DNA from: Sycobia sp. Sy_11
Taxonomy: Eukaryota > Arthropoda > Insecta > Hymenoptera > Epichrysomallidae
Length of the DNA: 64,000 bases
Reading direction: 5' to 3'
Assembly: GCA_018907035.1 (NCBI GenBank)
Contig: JACCIC010000039.1
Coordinates: 1,246,001-1,310,000, forward strand
Under the pieces are notes generated by a model that did no database searches, was not told where the DNA came from, and saw nothing but the letters and a program-made list of their open reading frames with translations. The position numbers and the translations under genes are program-made. Positions 23,400-36,298 of this stretch are shown here, one piece after another (the stretch's first letter is position 1; the number at the start of each line of letters is the position of its first letter).

Positions 23400-23879
23400 G
23401 TATATAAAGTACATTTCTTATACTACTTTTTCTACTGTGTATGCATGTTTGCCGCGTTACTTTTACAAAGATTTTCATATAAAGAATCCATGGAATTGGT
23501 ATAACCTAATTAAAAAAAGAAAAATTAATAGAAAATACTTTAAACATAAATTTTTTTGAACTACCATTAAGCGTAGTTATAAAACGAGCCGCGCATACCA
23601 TTTTCCTCTCTAGACTTCGAAAAACCCTGCGCTTCATCGCACTTTTATTTCCTGGGTAGCTCGTTTATAAAAAAAAAAAAAAAATCGCCCTCCGCCTAAA
23701 GTACGCAAATTCATTTGTATTTTATTAAAGTTTACGATCTACGCAGAGACGCCTTCTTTCGTGGTAAGAGCAAGGAAGAGGGAGGGGGGAATTGCGTCCA
23801 AGACGAAAGAGTTATTCTTACGTTATGAGTAAGACTCCTAACTTCAACTAAGAGCTAGACTTTTCCGCGGGCATGAAAA

Positions 23880-24669
23880 ATAGCGCGGTAGCCCGCGAGA
23901 ATCCAGTGGCCGCTGTTCAAGCCGGGGCTAAGGGCGCTAAATTTTAGTCGGACGCTTTTGCCAAACCGTATACATTTTTCTCGTGCCCCCCCCCCCTCCC
24001 CACACTCTCACAACAGCCGTCCGCCGCCACCGCCACCGTGCAACGCGTAAAAAGTCCGCGGTGATGTTAAAAAATAGAGGACGAGCACAAAAAAGGAATG
24101 AAGGAAAGAAATCCGATTGCCAACTATCTGCGGGTTTGCCGCATTGGAAGCTCGAAGGCAGTGACTCATCGATACAGATGACTATTGTGGGCCGGGACAA
24201 AAGAGCCTTCAGATGTGCTTTGTTTTTGAGTTTTATTATGGAATTTTCGAGCAAGGTTTTTTTTTTAACGGGATATTATAAAAATACCGTACGTACGGCT
24301 TTACGACTACTCGCTCACAGCACACCGCTGACGTACATTGAAAATTTGACGAATCATGATACACCTGGACGAACGACGAAATACATTTGATTTAGTTGAA
24401 ATATCTACGAAGAAAATATAATGCCTTACTTGCCAGGACTTAATATGCAGATTAATCGTGTGACAGATCATCGCAAGGGCCGAGCAGTAACGGGAATCGG
24501 GCCATGCCGGGTAGACAGTTTGGAGATTGTCAGGTATGCGTCGGGGAAACGTCTCTTGAGTTTATGTGCGATGTTCTGTCGCTGCGACAGTATCGATCCA
24601 TACGTGGTAATATTTGTAGCGAAACAACTTTTTCCATTTGAGCGAAAACGTGATGTCGGATTGTCGAGA
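23880..24669. other. Noncoding segment upstream of mariner remnant
   Basis: Mixed GC content with a C-run near 23,987-23,999. Short frames at 23,983-24,390 and in the first part of 24,421-24,759 show no family similarity. The 5' end and terminal repeat of the mariner element may lie here but cannot be seen. Confidence 0.4.
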
Positions 24670-25132
24670 GTAACTCATCGTGATACTGCCCTCGCTAAAA
24701 CTAGAGTCAACGAGTTGTTTTCGCGTTTTAAAAATGGAGAAATTTCAGTTGAAGATTAAGCCCGTTAAAAGGAAGCCCTGCAATGTCTAGAAGTGACAAA
24801 AGCTTGGACAAAATCAATGCTCTCGCCTGTAAAGATTGTCTGCGATGCATTGATCACTTCAGTGAGATGGGTGGTATATCATCGGTCTACATTTGTCTAG
24901 TTGTAAAGCAGTTTCTGATCAAAAATAGCCTGACACCAATCGTTCAGCCCCCTCCGTACTCATCGGATCTTGTTCCCTGTGTTTTGTTTTTGTTCCCCAG
25001 ACTCAAAAGGGACATCAGAAGAAAGGGCTGAAGAATATTCCGATAAAAGAATTTAAAAAATGTAACGAATAATGGAAACATCGCCCGTAGTAGTGCGCGG
25101 GAGAATGATTAGAAGGTGATGAAAATTTGGTG
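24670..25132 (+). pseudogene. Mariner-family transposase remnant, catalytic core deleted
   Basis: Tc1/mariner transposases cut and paste DNA at TA targets. Three pieces of the mariner plan are visible on the plus strand. Positions 24,670-24,756 encode the N-terminal helix-turn-helix end, with ALAKTRV, then FSRFKNGEISVED. After a stop and frameshift, 24,783-24,900 gives the linker and second helix-turn-helix (SRSDKSLDKINAL, then GISSV). Positions 24,903-25,028 give the C-terminal VKQFL, PPPYSSDL and FLFPRLKRD motifs. A further frameshift leads to KNIPIKEFKKC, a stop, WKH, and LEGDENLV ending at 25,132. The segment that should carry the first two catalytic aspartates is missing between GISSV and VKQFL. 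The position of the third Asp (family PCD) reads PCV. With several stops, two frameshifts and a deletion, it is dead. PPYSSDL and FLFP resemble the SETMAR-like mariner branch. Terminal repeats were not found. Confidence 0.85.
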
Positions 25133-26060
25133 TAAAAATATTAATAAGTAAAGAAGACGAATTTCCCTTTCTTTGCCTCCCCCTCCACCTTATTCATTAT
25201 GTCTTCTACAAAGTTGTAAAACTGTTGCTTTTTTTAATATCGAAAAGTAATATAAATGGACTGTTATAACTTGCTGGCTGTTATGCTCGTAGAATTTTTA
25301 AGGAATTCTACATCATCATAGCTTCATTTTTAAATAATTTTTAACCCTCTGTGCTCGTTCCTCCATGAGCAGCTATTGTGACTTTTTCTTTACCTCCACC
25401 ATTATCATGGAACGTGGATTTTCATTATTTTGGAGTAACAAATTTATTCTAAATTCAAAACTTTTGTACTATTTTCTATGAATACTAATAAGTTGTGTTT
25501 TATATGGATTAATGTGGAGTTCAGTGAATTTAGTAGTATTTACAACGGAACTTACCTCAAATTTTAATACATGATTTCGTTTCCGGTGCCTCTCCATTGG
25601 ATTTCATCTATCATTTTACAAAATAAAATATGCATACTAACACAAAAACTAATAATAAAAATTCAGTGAATGTGAGTTAAATAAACAAGTAATAATATTA
25701 TTTATATAATGTATGGATTTATCTCGACTTCCAGGATATTAGGGAAATTTATTCTTGGCTTCGATTATAAATACATCGTAGACCTCCGTCGATGATGAGC
25801 ACCAGTATTATATAGCACCGGAAGCGTAAATAGAGCGACGTTAAATAACATTAAAAAAAATATATTCTTGTGATACGTATGGGCGATAAAAAACTTCGAA
25901 ATTCTTACTCATAAATCGTTATTTAAACTATAACTGTTAGGCATATATTGATGTTCAATTAATATAACGGCTAAGTGGAAATTACATATCTTTGGATATC
26001 TTTGGATAATTTTGACGCCTATAGTCGCACTCTTTTTTCAGCGAAGCCAAGACTGATTCG
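25133..26060. other. AT-rich noncoding segment downstream of mariner remnant
   Basis: Unique AT-rich DNA that may include the 3' untranslated part of the mariner element. A short tandem step, ATATCTTTGGAT-like, occurs near 25,986-26,008. No other feature. Confidence 0.4.
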
Positions 26061-26343
26061 CGTCGTTTGTTACAATTTTCCAGAAAATTTTTACCTCCTC
26101 GACTTTCACCGGCTCCCTACCTTAGATCGCGTTATCCACTTAGCGTGAGAAGAAATAGAGAAACAGACGGAGTCAGCGAAAGAATCAAGAGACAGAGAGG
26201 GAGAGAGAGCGAGAGAGAGGAGGCAGGACTTAAGCTCTATATTCGGAAGGTCCGAAATTTCCGAGTCACTCGGGATCTCAAGTTTAAGGGACGAGAGGGA
26301 GATATAGTTTAGCAGGAGATTTTTTGGATGAAAGACTGGAACG

Positions 26344-26355
26344 TATATATATATA

Positions 26356-26410
<55 letters not shown>
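26344..26410. repeat. (TA)n microsatellite with TTT interruption
   Basis: About 33 TA units interrupted by a TTT near 26,361-26,363. Confidence 0.96.
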
Positions 26411-26412
<2 letters not shown>

Positions 26413-26582
26413 TACATACATATACATTCTCATAGCGCGGGTGAACTTTGCCATTGTTCGAGGGAGAGGAGAACTGGGCTTTAAATCCCTAAGCGTCACC
26501 CGTTTCTTTTTGCATGGCCGTAGAGTGGACGCAGCAGCAGTAGCTATAGCCGACAGAAGGTCCGACTAAGAAAAAGGCATTT

Positions 26583-26588
<6 letters not shown>

Positions 26589-26617
<29 letters not shown>
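26589..26617. repeat. (GA)n microsatellite
   Basis: A pure GA array of about 14 units, 80 bp before a TA array. Confidence 0.94.
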
Positions 26618-26621
<4 letters not shown>

Positions 26622-26694
26622 CAGAGATGGAGACGTCCGAGGTCGCGCGCGATCGACCACTCCCCAACGTGTACACTCGACTGCGAGCGAGCGA

Positions 26695-26697
<3 letters not shown>

Positions 26698-26742
<45 letters not shown>
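26698..26742. repeat. (TA)n microsatellite
   Basis: About 22 pure TA units. Confidence 0.97.
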
Positions 26743-26745
<3 letters not shown>

Positions 26746-27059
26746 GATTGGCATCGTCTCGAGTTTCGCTCGACTAGTTTAGCTTCCATACACAGGGAAA
26801 CAGAACAGAAACATTGAGAGGAAAGGAGAGAGATACAGAACCAGATAGAGAGTGAGAAGAGAGGTTCGCAGTTTCTCCTTGGATTTCCTTCAATTTATCC
26901 TCGGTTCCTTTGGGCTAAAGCACTCCAACCACCCCCTTCCCCCTTCACGCCGACAGGAAACGCAGGCTTTGCGCAAATAAACGTCAGGCGCGCGTCGCCC
27001 GAGCCCTCTCCCCCGCTGCTGTTTAATAACAATTATTTACCTTCTCTTTTCGAATCTTT

Positions 27060-28150
27060 GCCGATCAGAAGTCATTATATTGTCCCTCGCTCCAACCGAG
27101 GGGAGAAAATTGAGTTCTGCTTCGTTGGCTTTCACACACGGTCACACTCATACTACTGCTGTTATTATTGGAATATATATGCATAGCTTTATAGTATAAA
27201 TTGTTCCTCTGCATAAACTTTGATAGATTTTGCACGAATAACTATGCAGAATATCTGTCGCTTCTATAATCCGAACGAATCAATGCAATTGAATGGAGAA
27301 CATTAGTAATTGCGCGGCGATATAACGCTTTTTATCGACTCTTCGGGATGAGCCTTGAAAGGCATAAAAATTCTGATAAAACTAATACATCTATACATAG
27401 TATATTCTTGACAATATATGATCCGTTCCGTGCGTCTAAAGAGTGCTGTCGCAGCTGTATTTTTATCCGCGCTTCGTCCCTGTATAAACGTAATTGCGCT
27501 TAACACGTGAAATCGGACCTGCGTCTCTCGTGTAATGTATGCGATTTAAGGGAATTCATTTATTTGTTCGTCTGCGCATAATTAAATGCCTGCGATTGTG
27601 AGTCAGGCGGCGTTCGCGACGACGGATTGCGCGCTAGGCTGATTAACAATTTCAATTTGAATATTTCGAACGAAGAATTCCGTTCACGTAACTGATCTAA
27701 AGGGTTAGGAGTTCAGAATGTCGAAGCGGCGCGATTTGTTTCTAGCTATATATGCTTTTATCAAATTAAATACGAAGAACTATTATTTGATATATTTACA
27801 TAGTAATGGAGTAGTTTTATGCATAAATTTCACGTAAATTCTATAGCCTGTAATTTACGCCATTGATCAATTTACAAATCGACCGAATTCTATCAACATT
27901 TTAAGAAGAACTGCAATATTAAGTTTCTCAGTGTCCAAGCATTGTTCTTCGTTTTTTACCATCACTCCGTCGACATGATCAAACGGTATTTACGGGGCTT
28001 CCTCTCGCAGCAAAGCCCTCGATCTCTTATAGATGAACTCGTATATTATCGCGACGGCGTTCAAAAGGAGGAAGAAGAGGAAGCCGAAGAAGAAGAAAAA
28101 AGTCCGATAATTTACTCACCAACGCCCGCGTAGGAAGATTTCAATAAAAC
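27060..28150. other. Unique noncoding segment
   Basis: Mixed-composition unique DNA free of long microsatellites. A short GAA/GAG-rich tract at 28,067-28,101 reads as poly-Glu in one frame. No gene is recognised. Confidence 0.45.
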
Positions 28151-28910
28151 CAGACATTATCCCGGATTTAAAATACGAGGGCGCGGGGGGTGGGGAGGGG
28201 TGTAGCCCACCGAGAGAATGGAATAACTGCCGCTATCGACCACGGCCAGGGCTCCAATCTCTACCAAGATAAACGTAATAAATTGCAATCGCGACCACCC
28301 GCCGCCCCGTAATATCGAACCGCAAAATTATCGGGAGCGAGCCGAAGAAACAAGCCGTGTACGTATTTCAATAATACGATTTGCCCCGGTTATTGCGTCC
28401 GGTCGGCAGTACGAATGCCCCCTCCCCCCCCGCCTCCCATCCTACCCCCGGAAAACAGACCGAAGAATTTGGAAGAAGGTAGGCGAAAACGAAGCGCGAG
28501 ACCTTCCAAAAAGAGGCAAACGTTACGAGCCGTTCGCCCGGACGTGTATTCCCCCACCTTTCGAAATCACCGGCTGTTAAACGTGACCCGGTGGACATAA
28601 TTCGCGAGCCTCGATATAAGGGTTGCCGGGATGCAGGGTGGAGGAGCGAAGAACGACGGCGAGAAGAGGGGGAGGGGGGGGGTTCGAGATTTTATCCTCG
28701 TTCGAGGGAGCGCCGCCGGAAATTTTCCCCGGACCTATTCTCCCGCCCCCTCCGCAGCCGCCAAAAAATGGGACGAGGAGTCGGCTTTTTCTGCCGTTTT
28801 TCTCGCCGTTCCTCGCGCCGACTGAAGAGGTGATTTACCGGAGAAAGATCCCCGAATTCCGCACCCTCGACTCTTTGTCCGGAAATACCTGCCTATCGGA
28901 CTTTTTATAT
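28150..28910. other. GC-rich block
   Basis: CpG-rich DNA with G-runs (28,186-28,200 and 28,669-28,683) and a C-run (28,421-28,431). It ends in a short TA array near 28,911-28,925. No coding evidence beyond GC-driven open frames. Confidence 0.45.
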
Positions 28911-28929
28911 TATATATATATATATCAAT

Positions 28930-31560
28930 GCGAGTGTGAAAGTTGATTATTTGTCTTCGGGGGGCGTCAACATTGCTATGGATACTCTGCATCATCCAAA
29001 CTCGGCTTACTGCCAACTAAAGGAAATTCAGATTTCAGAAAAACGAGTCGGTCAAATTTATGAGTGATATAATCAATTAATCCACGAAGTGAATAAAATA
29101 ACTAGATAAAAATAAGTTAAATAAATGTTTAATGTTAACTGGAGCAAAATAAATTTAATAAATTTAATAAATAAATAAAAATTCTGCTTCGGAAACATCG
29201 ACGCAAATTTTTGAAGAAAAAAAGAAACTGATTAAACTGTCAATCACACTGTCCTATTTCATCGTGTACAAACGAACGTTTTTTCCGCGTAGTTCACCTT
29301 TTAAAAACCTGTGTTTGACCTCCACGATATTTCTAAACTGTTTAAATCAGATCGAAATCTTGGATTTTTATCAAAAATGCAAGATCAGCGTATTAATTAA
29401 GGTAAAGTATACAAAGATAAAAGAGTGTGATAAAGTTTAGAGATTAAATTTCACCAAAAATTTGTAATATAAATTATACACTTACTTATAGAAGAAATTA
29501 AGAATTAAGTCGGAAGTAAATTAAAAATGAGCTTGGACCCTAAGTGGGCTATTATTAAATAATATAGATAAATATCTATGATATTTTATACATACCTATA
29601 ATTTTGAAAGGAAGGGTATTAAATTAAGGATGAATGATACGAACTATACTTTTTTAAGTATTTTAAGCATTTTTAAAGTATTATAAGCATTTTTTAGGAT
29701 TTTTGGATATTTTATTATTTTAATATTCTCTTCAGATTTCTTCTGTCTTATTTTTTATTCATTGTGAAAATGTTACAAATGTGGCACTAAAAGCACATTA
29801 AGCATAAAAGCTTACCCATAAAAGATTAAGCAGATAATTATATTATTCCATATATGTAATGTATGCAGATAATTAATATATAAATATACGAAAATTAATT
29901 TTATATAAATAATTAAAAATATAATATTATAATCCACTTACATAAATGAATCTTTAATTGATATACTTATACGTATGAAATAAATTTTTACTTTTATTAA
30001 AAACTAGATTAACTTCGATGTGCGAGTGTATAATATAAAAACTTATACATGCACTATATAGTTGTAAATGCGTTTCATTTAAGTTACATGAATATCATTG
30101 TATCCTTAAATTGTAACCGTCTGCGAATTTTCTATACAATTTTAAATATACTTCTGAAACATGAGCTCCTATTTTGGAACAAGTAAATATAATATTAATA
30201 TTATATAAAAATTAAAATTGTGAAACTCTTTAATTCTATTCTTATAGGTCGAAGTATTACTTAATAAATTACATAGTTATTCTGACCATAAAGCGCAAAT
30301 GTCTTTTAATCATAAAGTTTTCTGAATTATTTGTTCTAGTCACATTTCGAGTAATAACGATTAAAACTCGGTGAGTAAGTCATATCGTATCGTTTTAGTC
30401 GTTTTTAGAGCGTATCATAGACGAATTTTTTACAAGCAAGCATATTTATGTACTATAATTATGGTATTTACACAAAATCTGCTACTTATAGAAAGACTTT
30501 TACATTTCTCGGCCATCTTCGGTGTCTGTCTGCGGAATATTTACCATATTCGTTTTTATTGATATGCAGTTTAAGCCAAAATCTTTCGTCAGACATTAAT
30601 TTATAAAGTATAATGATACGTTAAATTTTCGTAATAAATGACATGTCAATAAATATGTAAAAACTTCTGTTGTAAAAGATTGCTCGATGCTATCATACTT
30701 TGCCAAAACTGCCACACATTGCTAAATATCTCAAATTCGCACTTGTGGGCAATCACATCAAATTCTGTCACGACCAACTCTAACAATTTCCAGTAAAATT
30801 TGATAATATTCATGAAACCCTATGCAACTTGAACAAAATTTTAGCATGATCTAATAGAACTTTTAAGAAATTCCAACGATAAAAGCTATAATTTGATAAG
30901 GATTTTCCAAATTTCTAGTGCAACGATGTCCTCAATGTGAACCACGATTAGGATAGACTTTGCTAAAAATCACCGGACTTTGACCGAATGTTGCCAAATT
31001 AGTAGGAAATACGAGGCGTTCGTGAATGTTTGCAGACATTGGCAAAAGTTACGGGACATTGGTAAAAATTACTCATTAAGTCACCTACAAGTAGAACTTT
31101 TACTCATTTGCCATAGAGGTTGTAAATTGTCGGCAAAATTTGTCGATGATAATTTTTTCCACCGAAGGGGATACTTATAAACGATGAAGAATGGACGTTA
31201 AGGGTTCTATTATCCATATACGTGTCTATCAGAATAAAAAAAATAATAAATAAATAAATTTTTTTCGTAAATACTAAGTACCCCCCTTGAACCCTGCCAG
31301 ATACTTAGCCGTACGGAATCAATGAAAGTTTGTAACGATGTCTTTATTTGTCTCGCGGTGCTTTTTTATCTCGGTGACAAAAATATGTTTCGCGACGAAA
31401 AGCCGTTTTTGAAGTTAGGATCATATATACATATACATATGTATAATACTAACCATACGTCATTCAGATCACTCGAAATCTCTCTTACATCGCCCAATCT
31501 CGATCAATCGCTCAAAATTCGTCGATTTTAACATCCAGGCACAAAGTCGAATTAATCCCT
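28930..31560. other. Long AT-rich block
   Basis: Very AT-rich DNA. It contains a roughly 20-bp imperfect tandem pair (AAGTATTnTAAGCATTTTT) at 29,656-29,697 and a zone at 30,695-31,145 rich in TTGCCAAA/TTTGGCAA-like words. No gene. Confidence 0.45.
29656..29697. repeat. Tandem duplication of about 20 bp
   Basis: Two adjacent copies of AAGTATTnTAAGCATTTTT with one or two differences. Confidence 0.7.
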
Positions 31561-31760
31561 CGCGCGCTCCAACCGCGGCAGCGCGCGCCTGCCCTAACGC
31601 AGTCGAGGTTAACGAAAAGCGCGCGATGCGAAAGTTTCGATCGTTGAATTGTGAAAAATTAAAAAAAAAACAAAAAAAAAAACGTACGGCAGCTGCTTTT
31701 CATCGCTCTACGCCGCGCTAATGGATATTGCGAGATATAATTTTGCGCGCTCGCCACGAG

Positions 31761-31792
31761 GAGAGAGGGAGCGAGAGAGAGAGAGAGAGAGG
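31761..31792. repeat. (GA)n purine tract
   Basis: A GA array, pure from about 31,773 to 31,791. Confidence 0.9.
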
Positions 31793-31851
31793 GGAGGGAC
31801 GGAGAGAGACAGATATAGGAAGAGAGCCCGGCAATTTTCTGCACACTGCTA

Positions 31852-31894
31852 TTATTGTTGTTGTTGTTGTAGCTGTTGTTGCTGTTGTTGTTAT
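31852..31894. repeat. (TTG)n trinucleotide repeat
   Basis: About 13 TTG units with AGC and GC interruptions. Frames through it read as poly-C or poly-V on plus and poly-N or poly-T on minus. Confidence 0.92.
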
Positions 31895-32099
31895 GATTAT
31901 TAAGAGCCACGTTCGGTTTAACAACAGCGCGGAATAAAGCAGCATGTGCAATAATAACGCGCGCTCGGCGCAGTGTTAATGCGTAATTTTCGAGAGTACG
32001 CGGGTCCACGACGACGCGTGTAACCTGCATTCTTCAAATCGAGCGCGCTTCTGCTCCCATCCCCCTCCCCCCCTTACGTTCGCGTTCGCTCACTTTTTC

Positions 32100-34560
32100 C
32101 AGTACACGTTTATTTATTTATTTAATGCCTACGTTCAATAGTTAGAATTTATCTTTCGTTCCTATTATTTTAAGTGGCGCCGCTGCATTAGCTAGACGCT
32201 TCTTGGATAATGAGATATTTACCGTATATAATATATATATGTGTGCATTACGTTAATTGTAAGCTGTAATGGGCCACGGCTTTATTCCCGCTCGGTTAAC
32301 AAGAACTGAGTTATTAGTCCGTGTAAACAATACTACTATCCTATGTATTTAAATATTTTCCGCAAACGACGAAGTCAGTTTGTTTGTTTGTTTCTTTATT
32401 TTTTTGCAAAAAACTAAACGATACAATCCTATTAATTATTTATAAAATCTCGTCTTCATTTACTTTTTTACTGTGCAAACTATTTTTATTGCAATATTAT
32501 TAAAAAATCTATGTAACGAGTTACTTTAGATACTGAAATATTCAATACATTTACTAAGGTGGAAGGGAAATTAATAATGATATGTTATCATTCCTCTTTT
32601 TTCATCTCAGCCTGGTTCGAGATAATAATTTCATTGATTTTTAAAAAATAACGCAATATCATTCCATAAACAATGACTTAATGAATCACGTTAAAATCCG
32701 CATTTTTACATGATGTATCACGAAGACACGAAAATAATAACTAATACATTTATTTTCATCGCAATTGCATATGGATTAACAAAAATTAATGTTTACTCTT
32801 TTTTTTTTTTTTTTTAAACTCCGACCAATTCGAACGCTTCGAGGGCTTAAAAATGTAGCGCGGCAAAACGTACGCGAGCCAAATAAATAAATGTCGAACC
32901 TTGCGAAAACTGCAGAAAAAACAACAGCCCCGAAGCCCTTTTACGCGATGCGCGGACTAACGGGAGTCCGGTTTTTACGCACCGATCGCACCCTTTTCAA
33001 TTCATTCCTGGCAAATCGGTTCCTCCGTACACTTTTAGAACAGATTTACGATGAAATTTTTGTCGGACGCGTTGCGTTCGAAACGATTTTCAACGATCGA
33101 ACGATTCGATAGTTTTGAAGTCGCTGAACAATTTAATACCGTTCTATTTCCATGCGCCCTTTTAGTTTTATTTGATATTTACTGGTTTTTGGATCTTCAT
33201 CATTACAACCAGGTCTGCATGTTAACCGAGGCGTATACTATGCTCGTTTATCCACTCCCCTCCCCCCAAAAGAAGGAATTAATAAAACTATAGTAAGAAA
33301 ACTAGCCCAATGACAATGCGCAAAGTAGAATACAAATAACATTTATTTTATGTAATTTACATTATTTCAAAAACATACAGTCATATAGACCAACGCTATA
33401 TCATGTATAATAATATAGTAACGAGACAGACTTCAGTTGCAGTGTTAAACGCAAGAAATGTTCAAGCTCGATTTAACGTACCCGTTGTAATGCGAAGGAA
33501 CAGGAGGCGTATGCGGTCGGTCGATTGGGTACTAGCGTCGCGTATAGAGCCAGCAGCTTGTTAGACGACGGTTGACATATTCGCAACCGAGTGTAGATAT
33601 ATAGATCTTAACTTGTGCATGCCTGTAAAACTTGCTTGATCAGCAGGTAAATACGGGGACAGGAAATTTACAGGGACGCAAATCCATTTCAACCGAGATT
33701 GCTGTGCCCCATCTTCTTTGAAGGATTGTTGATAGATATTACATTGATTATTTATTCTACGTTTTTTTTTCTTTTGAATTTGACTTTTTTCTTTCTTTGT
33801 GAAGAAAAAGGGTTAAATGCATGAAATAAACTTATCTTGGAATTTATATCATAGGAGATGAAATTCTTTGCTGGTATGTTACCTTTGTGTCAGTAGGGTA
33901 ACGACATCTGATGGTTAGAAAAGAAGAAAATTTCGAGAAAAATTACATGGACTAGCGTAGAAAATTAAAGTAAAAATTATGTATAGCCTAAGACTTTGTA
34001 ACTACCTTACTCTTACAAATCCACGAGCTGTTCTTTATAAAGTAATAAGAAAATTATTCAAAAATTATGAATTATGTATTTTAAAAAATTGGTGTACTCT
34101 TTATAAAGAAAATAAAAAAAAAAAACTAAAAAAATATAGACAACAGCGATGAAAAATACAACTCTGTTAATTTTATACTTACAGAAACATTATTGAATAT
34201 CTGAAAAAATCTCTATCTGTTGCTCACCATGAGGTATCTTTATTCGTTAGCATCTTTATATCATAAAGTGATCCCTTTGTGAGGCTTCAATTATTGTTCC
34301 AACAAATAAGAAAAAAGATAAAAATCAGGCCAATTAAACTGGGTGTTTGAGCAGTTAAGCATGCACTAATTTCAATTAGTTGAAACGACACGTATTCCTG
34401 ATATCTTCTGCTTTTAAGAAAAAGTAAAGGAGGAATGCTACTTATATTATATAATAGAACAATAGATATAGAGGAAGACTGAAGCGTTAGAAAACAGAGG
34501 CTAGCTTGTTGACCTGCCCGGAAGAGATCAAATATCACGAAACCAATTCTTTATAAACAC
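32100..34560. other. AT-rich block
   Basis: Unique DNA with a T16 run near 32,801-32,816. Short frames at 32,891-33,293 have no family similarity. The stretch 33,420-33,720 is less AT-rich and free of simple repeats, with a 6-bp-arm hairpin CGGTTG/CAACCG near 33,569-33,589. It could be a conserved noncoding element, but nothing decides this. Confidence 0.4.
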
Positions 34561-35239
34561 CCTCTGCGAAGCGCTCGGCGCTTAAGACCAGACACAGGTT
34601 ATCCGTTATTTCGTTTGCCGCGATAGATCGGTGCTTGAAACTCCGGGCGACGAGACCATCCGTTTGTTTACCCACCGCGGTACTTTCCTTCCCTTTTTTT
34701 TTTTGGTATTTCCCTCCTCGTTACAATGCCGCTCTCGAGTATACGGCTCGAGGCTCGAGTGTGCGCGCCGCCACGCTGTCCGAAATTTTCGATGATAAAA
34801 CTACTCGGGCCTGCTTCAGACCTGTGTACACGCGTGCGCCGGTCTCGTGCTCGACTATCCGAAAGGCCAGGCGACGTCTCGAGGACGATCAACTTAGAGA
34901 AAATAAATAAAAAAAAAAAAAAAAAAATAGAAAAGAAAAAAAGGTACGGGGACGGAGAAACGGTGGTCTGAGGGAGGTTCAATCCGGTTCAACGTACTCC
35001 CGGCAGAAAAGTAATGGATAAAGCCACGGAGACTCAGTCCTCGTAAAGAGGCGGGCTATTATTTTTCGGCGTTAATTCGGAGGAGAATAATAAAGGGGAA
35101 AATGCTAACCAGACAATAAAGGAGGTCTGTGTGGGGCAATCGCTGGCGATTTTCTCAGTCTTACGCGCGCATCGCGCGACACATTGTTTCCGACAAGCGC
35201 GCAATTACCCGCCCTACTTACGTTCTCTCGCTCTCCCCC

Positions 35240-35250
35240 GTCTCTCTCTC

Positions 35251-35282
<32 letters not shown>
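35240..35282. repeat. (CT)n microsatellite
   Basis: About 20 CT units with one A interruption. Looser CT-rich sequence continues to about 35,360. Confidence 0.93.
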
Positions 35283-35284
<2 letters not shown>

Positions 35285-35654
35285 TTGTCCCTCTTCCACG
35301 TAAGTATTTTCATTCGCACTCTTTCTCTATCTCACTTCTCGCTCTACCTCTCCCTCCCGTTCTCAATCTTCGTAAGAACACAGAGGATTTTCACCGACGG
35401 CGACGGCGACGCGAAGCGCGGAAGGGACGTGTCGGTGTATGTGTTTGTGAGGAGGCCACGGGAAGGGGTGGGGGTGAGTGAGGCGAGCGTGCCACGACGA
35501 CGAAACGAATCGACATCCAGAGCGCAGACCTAATAAAGAAGCTTGGGCGTAGCGGGGCAGGAAAGCAGCTCCGACGGAGACGGAAGGCCAGAGAGAGGGA
35601 GGGGCGGGAGAGAAAGGGCGCTCGGTAACAGCTATACGCGCGCGGGTCGCGACG

Positions 35655-35657
<3 letters not shown>

Positions 35658-35694
<37 letters not shown>
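35658..35694. repeat. (TA)n microsatellite
   Basis: About 18 pure TA units inside GC-rich DNA. Confidence 0.96.
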
Positions 35695-35696
<2 letters not shown>

Positions 35697-35810
35697 GGTC
35701 GCCGTCGTCGCTTCTTAGAGCTTCCCGGGGAGCCCACTTCGCGCTCAACATCCCCCTCGCAGCCTGTGCGAAGAAGACAACAATGGAGAAAGAAGGGGAG
35801 AGAGATAGAT

Positions 35811-35831
35811 AGAGAGAGAGAGAGAGAGAGA
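35811..35831. repeat. (GA)n microsatellite
   Basis: Ten GA units, the end of a purine-rich stretch from about 35,783. Confidence 0.9.
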
Positions 35832-36269
35832 CCGAGGGGGCGAGGAGAGCCAGTCAAGAAATTGAGAAAGGAAAAAGGGTTTAGAGGAAAAGAGGTCTGT
35901 CGCGGCGGTGGCAGGGTGTGGGCTGGAGATTTTACTTGGGGGAGGGGGGTATCTTTCAGGTAGCTTCTTTATACAATGGACTTGTCGCTCGCGGCCTCTC
36001 CACATCAGTCTCGTTTCACCTCTCCGGTACCCATCTCTTTTGCTTCCTTCCGCGGTCCGTCTCCCTCCATGCCCCCGTGTCTCTTGCCGAAAGTATTCCA
36101 CGTCAGCGACGCTACGGCCGTGTCTATACATACATATATAGACTTTCCGAAAGCTCGCTCGCCCGCTCCATTGAAGGATCGGGGCCGCGGCGAAGGCGTC
36201 GAGCTAAACACCGAACGGCATTGATCCCGTTCTCGCTCTTTGGCTCCGCGAAGTCACGAGGAACGAAAC

Positions 36270-36298
36270 AAAAAAAAAAAAAAAAAAAAAAAAAAAAA
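36270..36298. repeat. A29 homopolymer
   Basis: A pure A-run in GC-rich DNA. A retroposed poly-A tail is possible, but no retroelement body is recognised upstream. Confidence 0.9.

Larger units (their letters stand above)
21425..23880. other. AT-rich and mixed noncoding block
   Basis: Holds a CA array (21,520), two TA arrays (22,195 and 23,331), a G14 run at 22,561-22,574, and a 7-bp-arm hairpin CAGTCGC/GCGACTG at 22,502-22,518. An inverted pair TGCATATA/TATATGCA lies near 23,138-23,159. No gene is recognised. Confidence 0.45.
26060..27060. other. Repeat-rich block
   Basis: Moderately GC-rich DNA with purine tracts at 26,190-26,222, two TA arrays and a GA array. The region is strand-asymmetric (purine-rich on plus). 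No gene. Confidence 0.45.
31560..32100. other. GC-rich block
   Basis: CpG-rich DNA around a GA tract and a TTG tract. No gene. Confidence 0.45.

Noticed and set aside
28680..28700. GGTTCGAGATTTTATCC as a tRNA T-loop
   Set aside because: No acceptor, D-arm or anticodon-arm pairing can be drawn upstream.
35298..35306. GTAAGT-type splice donors near GA/CT arrays (also near 14,919, 20,958, 62,465 and 63,178)
   Set aside because: Hexamers of this kind are expected dozens of times in 128 kb of strand. No matching acceptor plus coding exon is seen.
36270..36298. Poly-A tail of a retroposed gene or SINE
   Set aside because: No retroelement body, promoter boxes or target-site duplication is visible. 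The other A-runs at 48,538 and 56,072 are similar.
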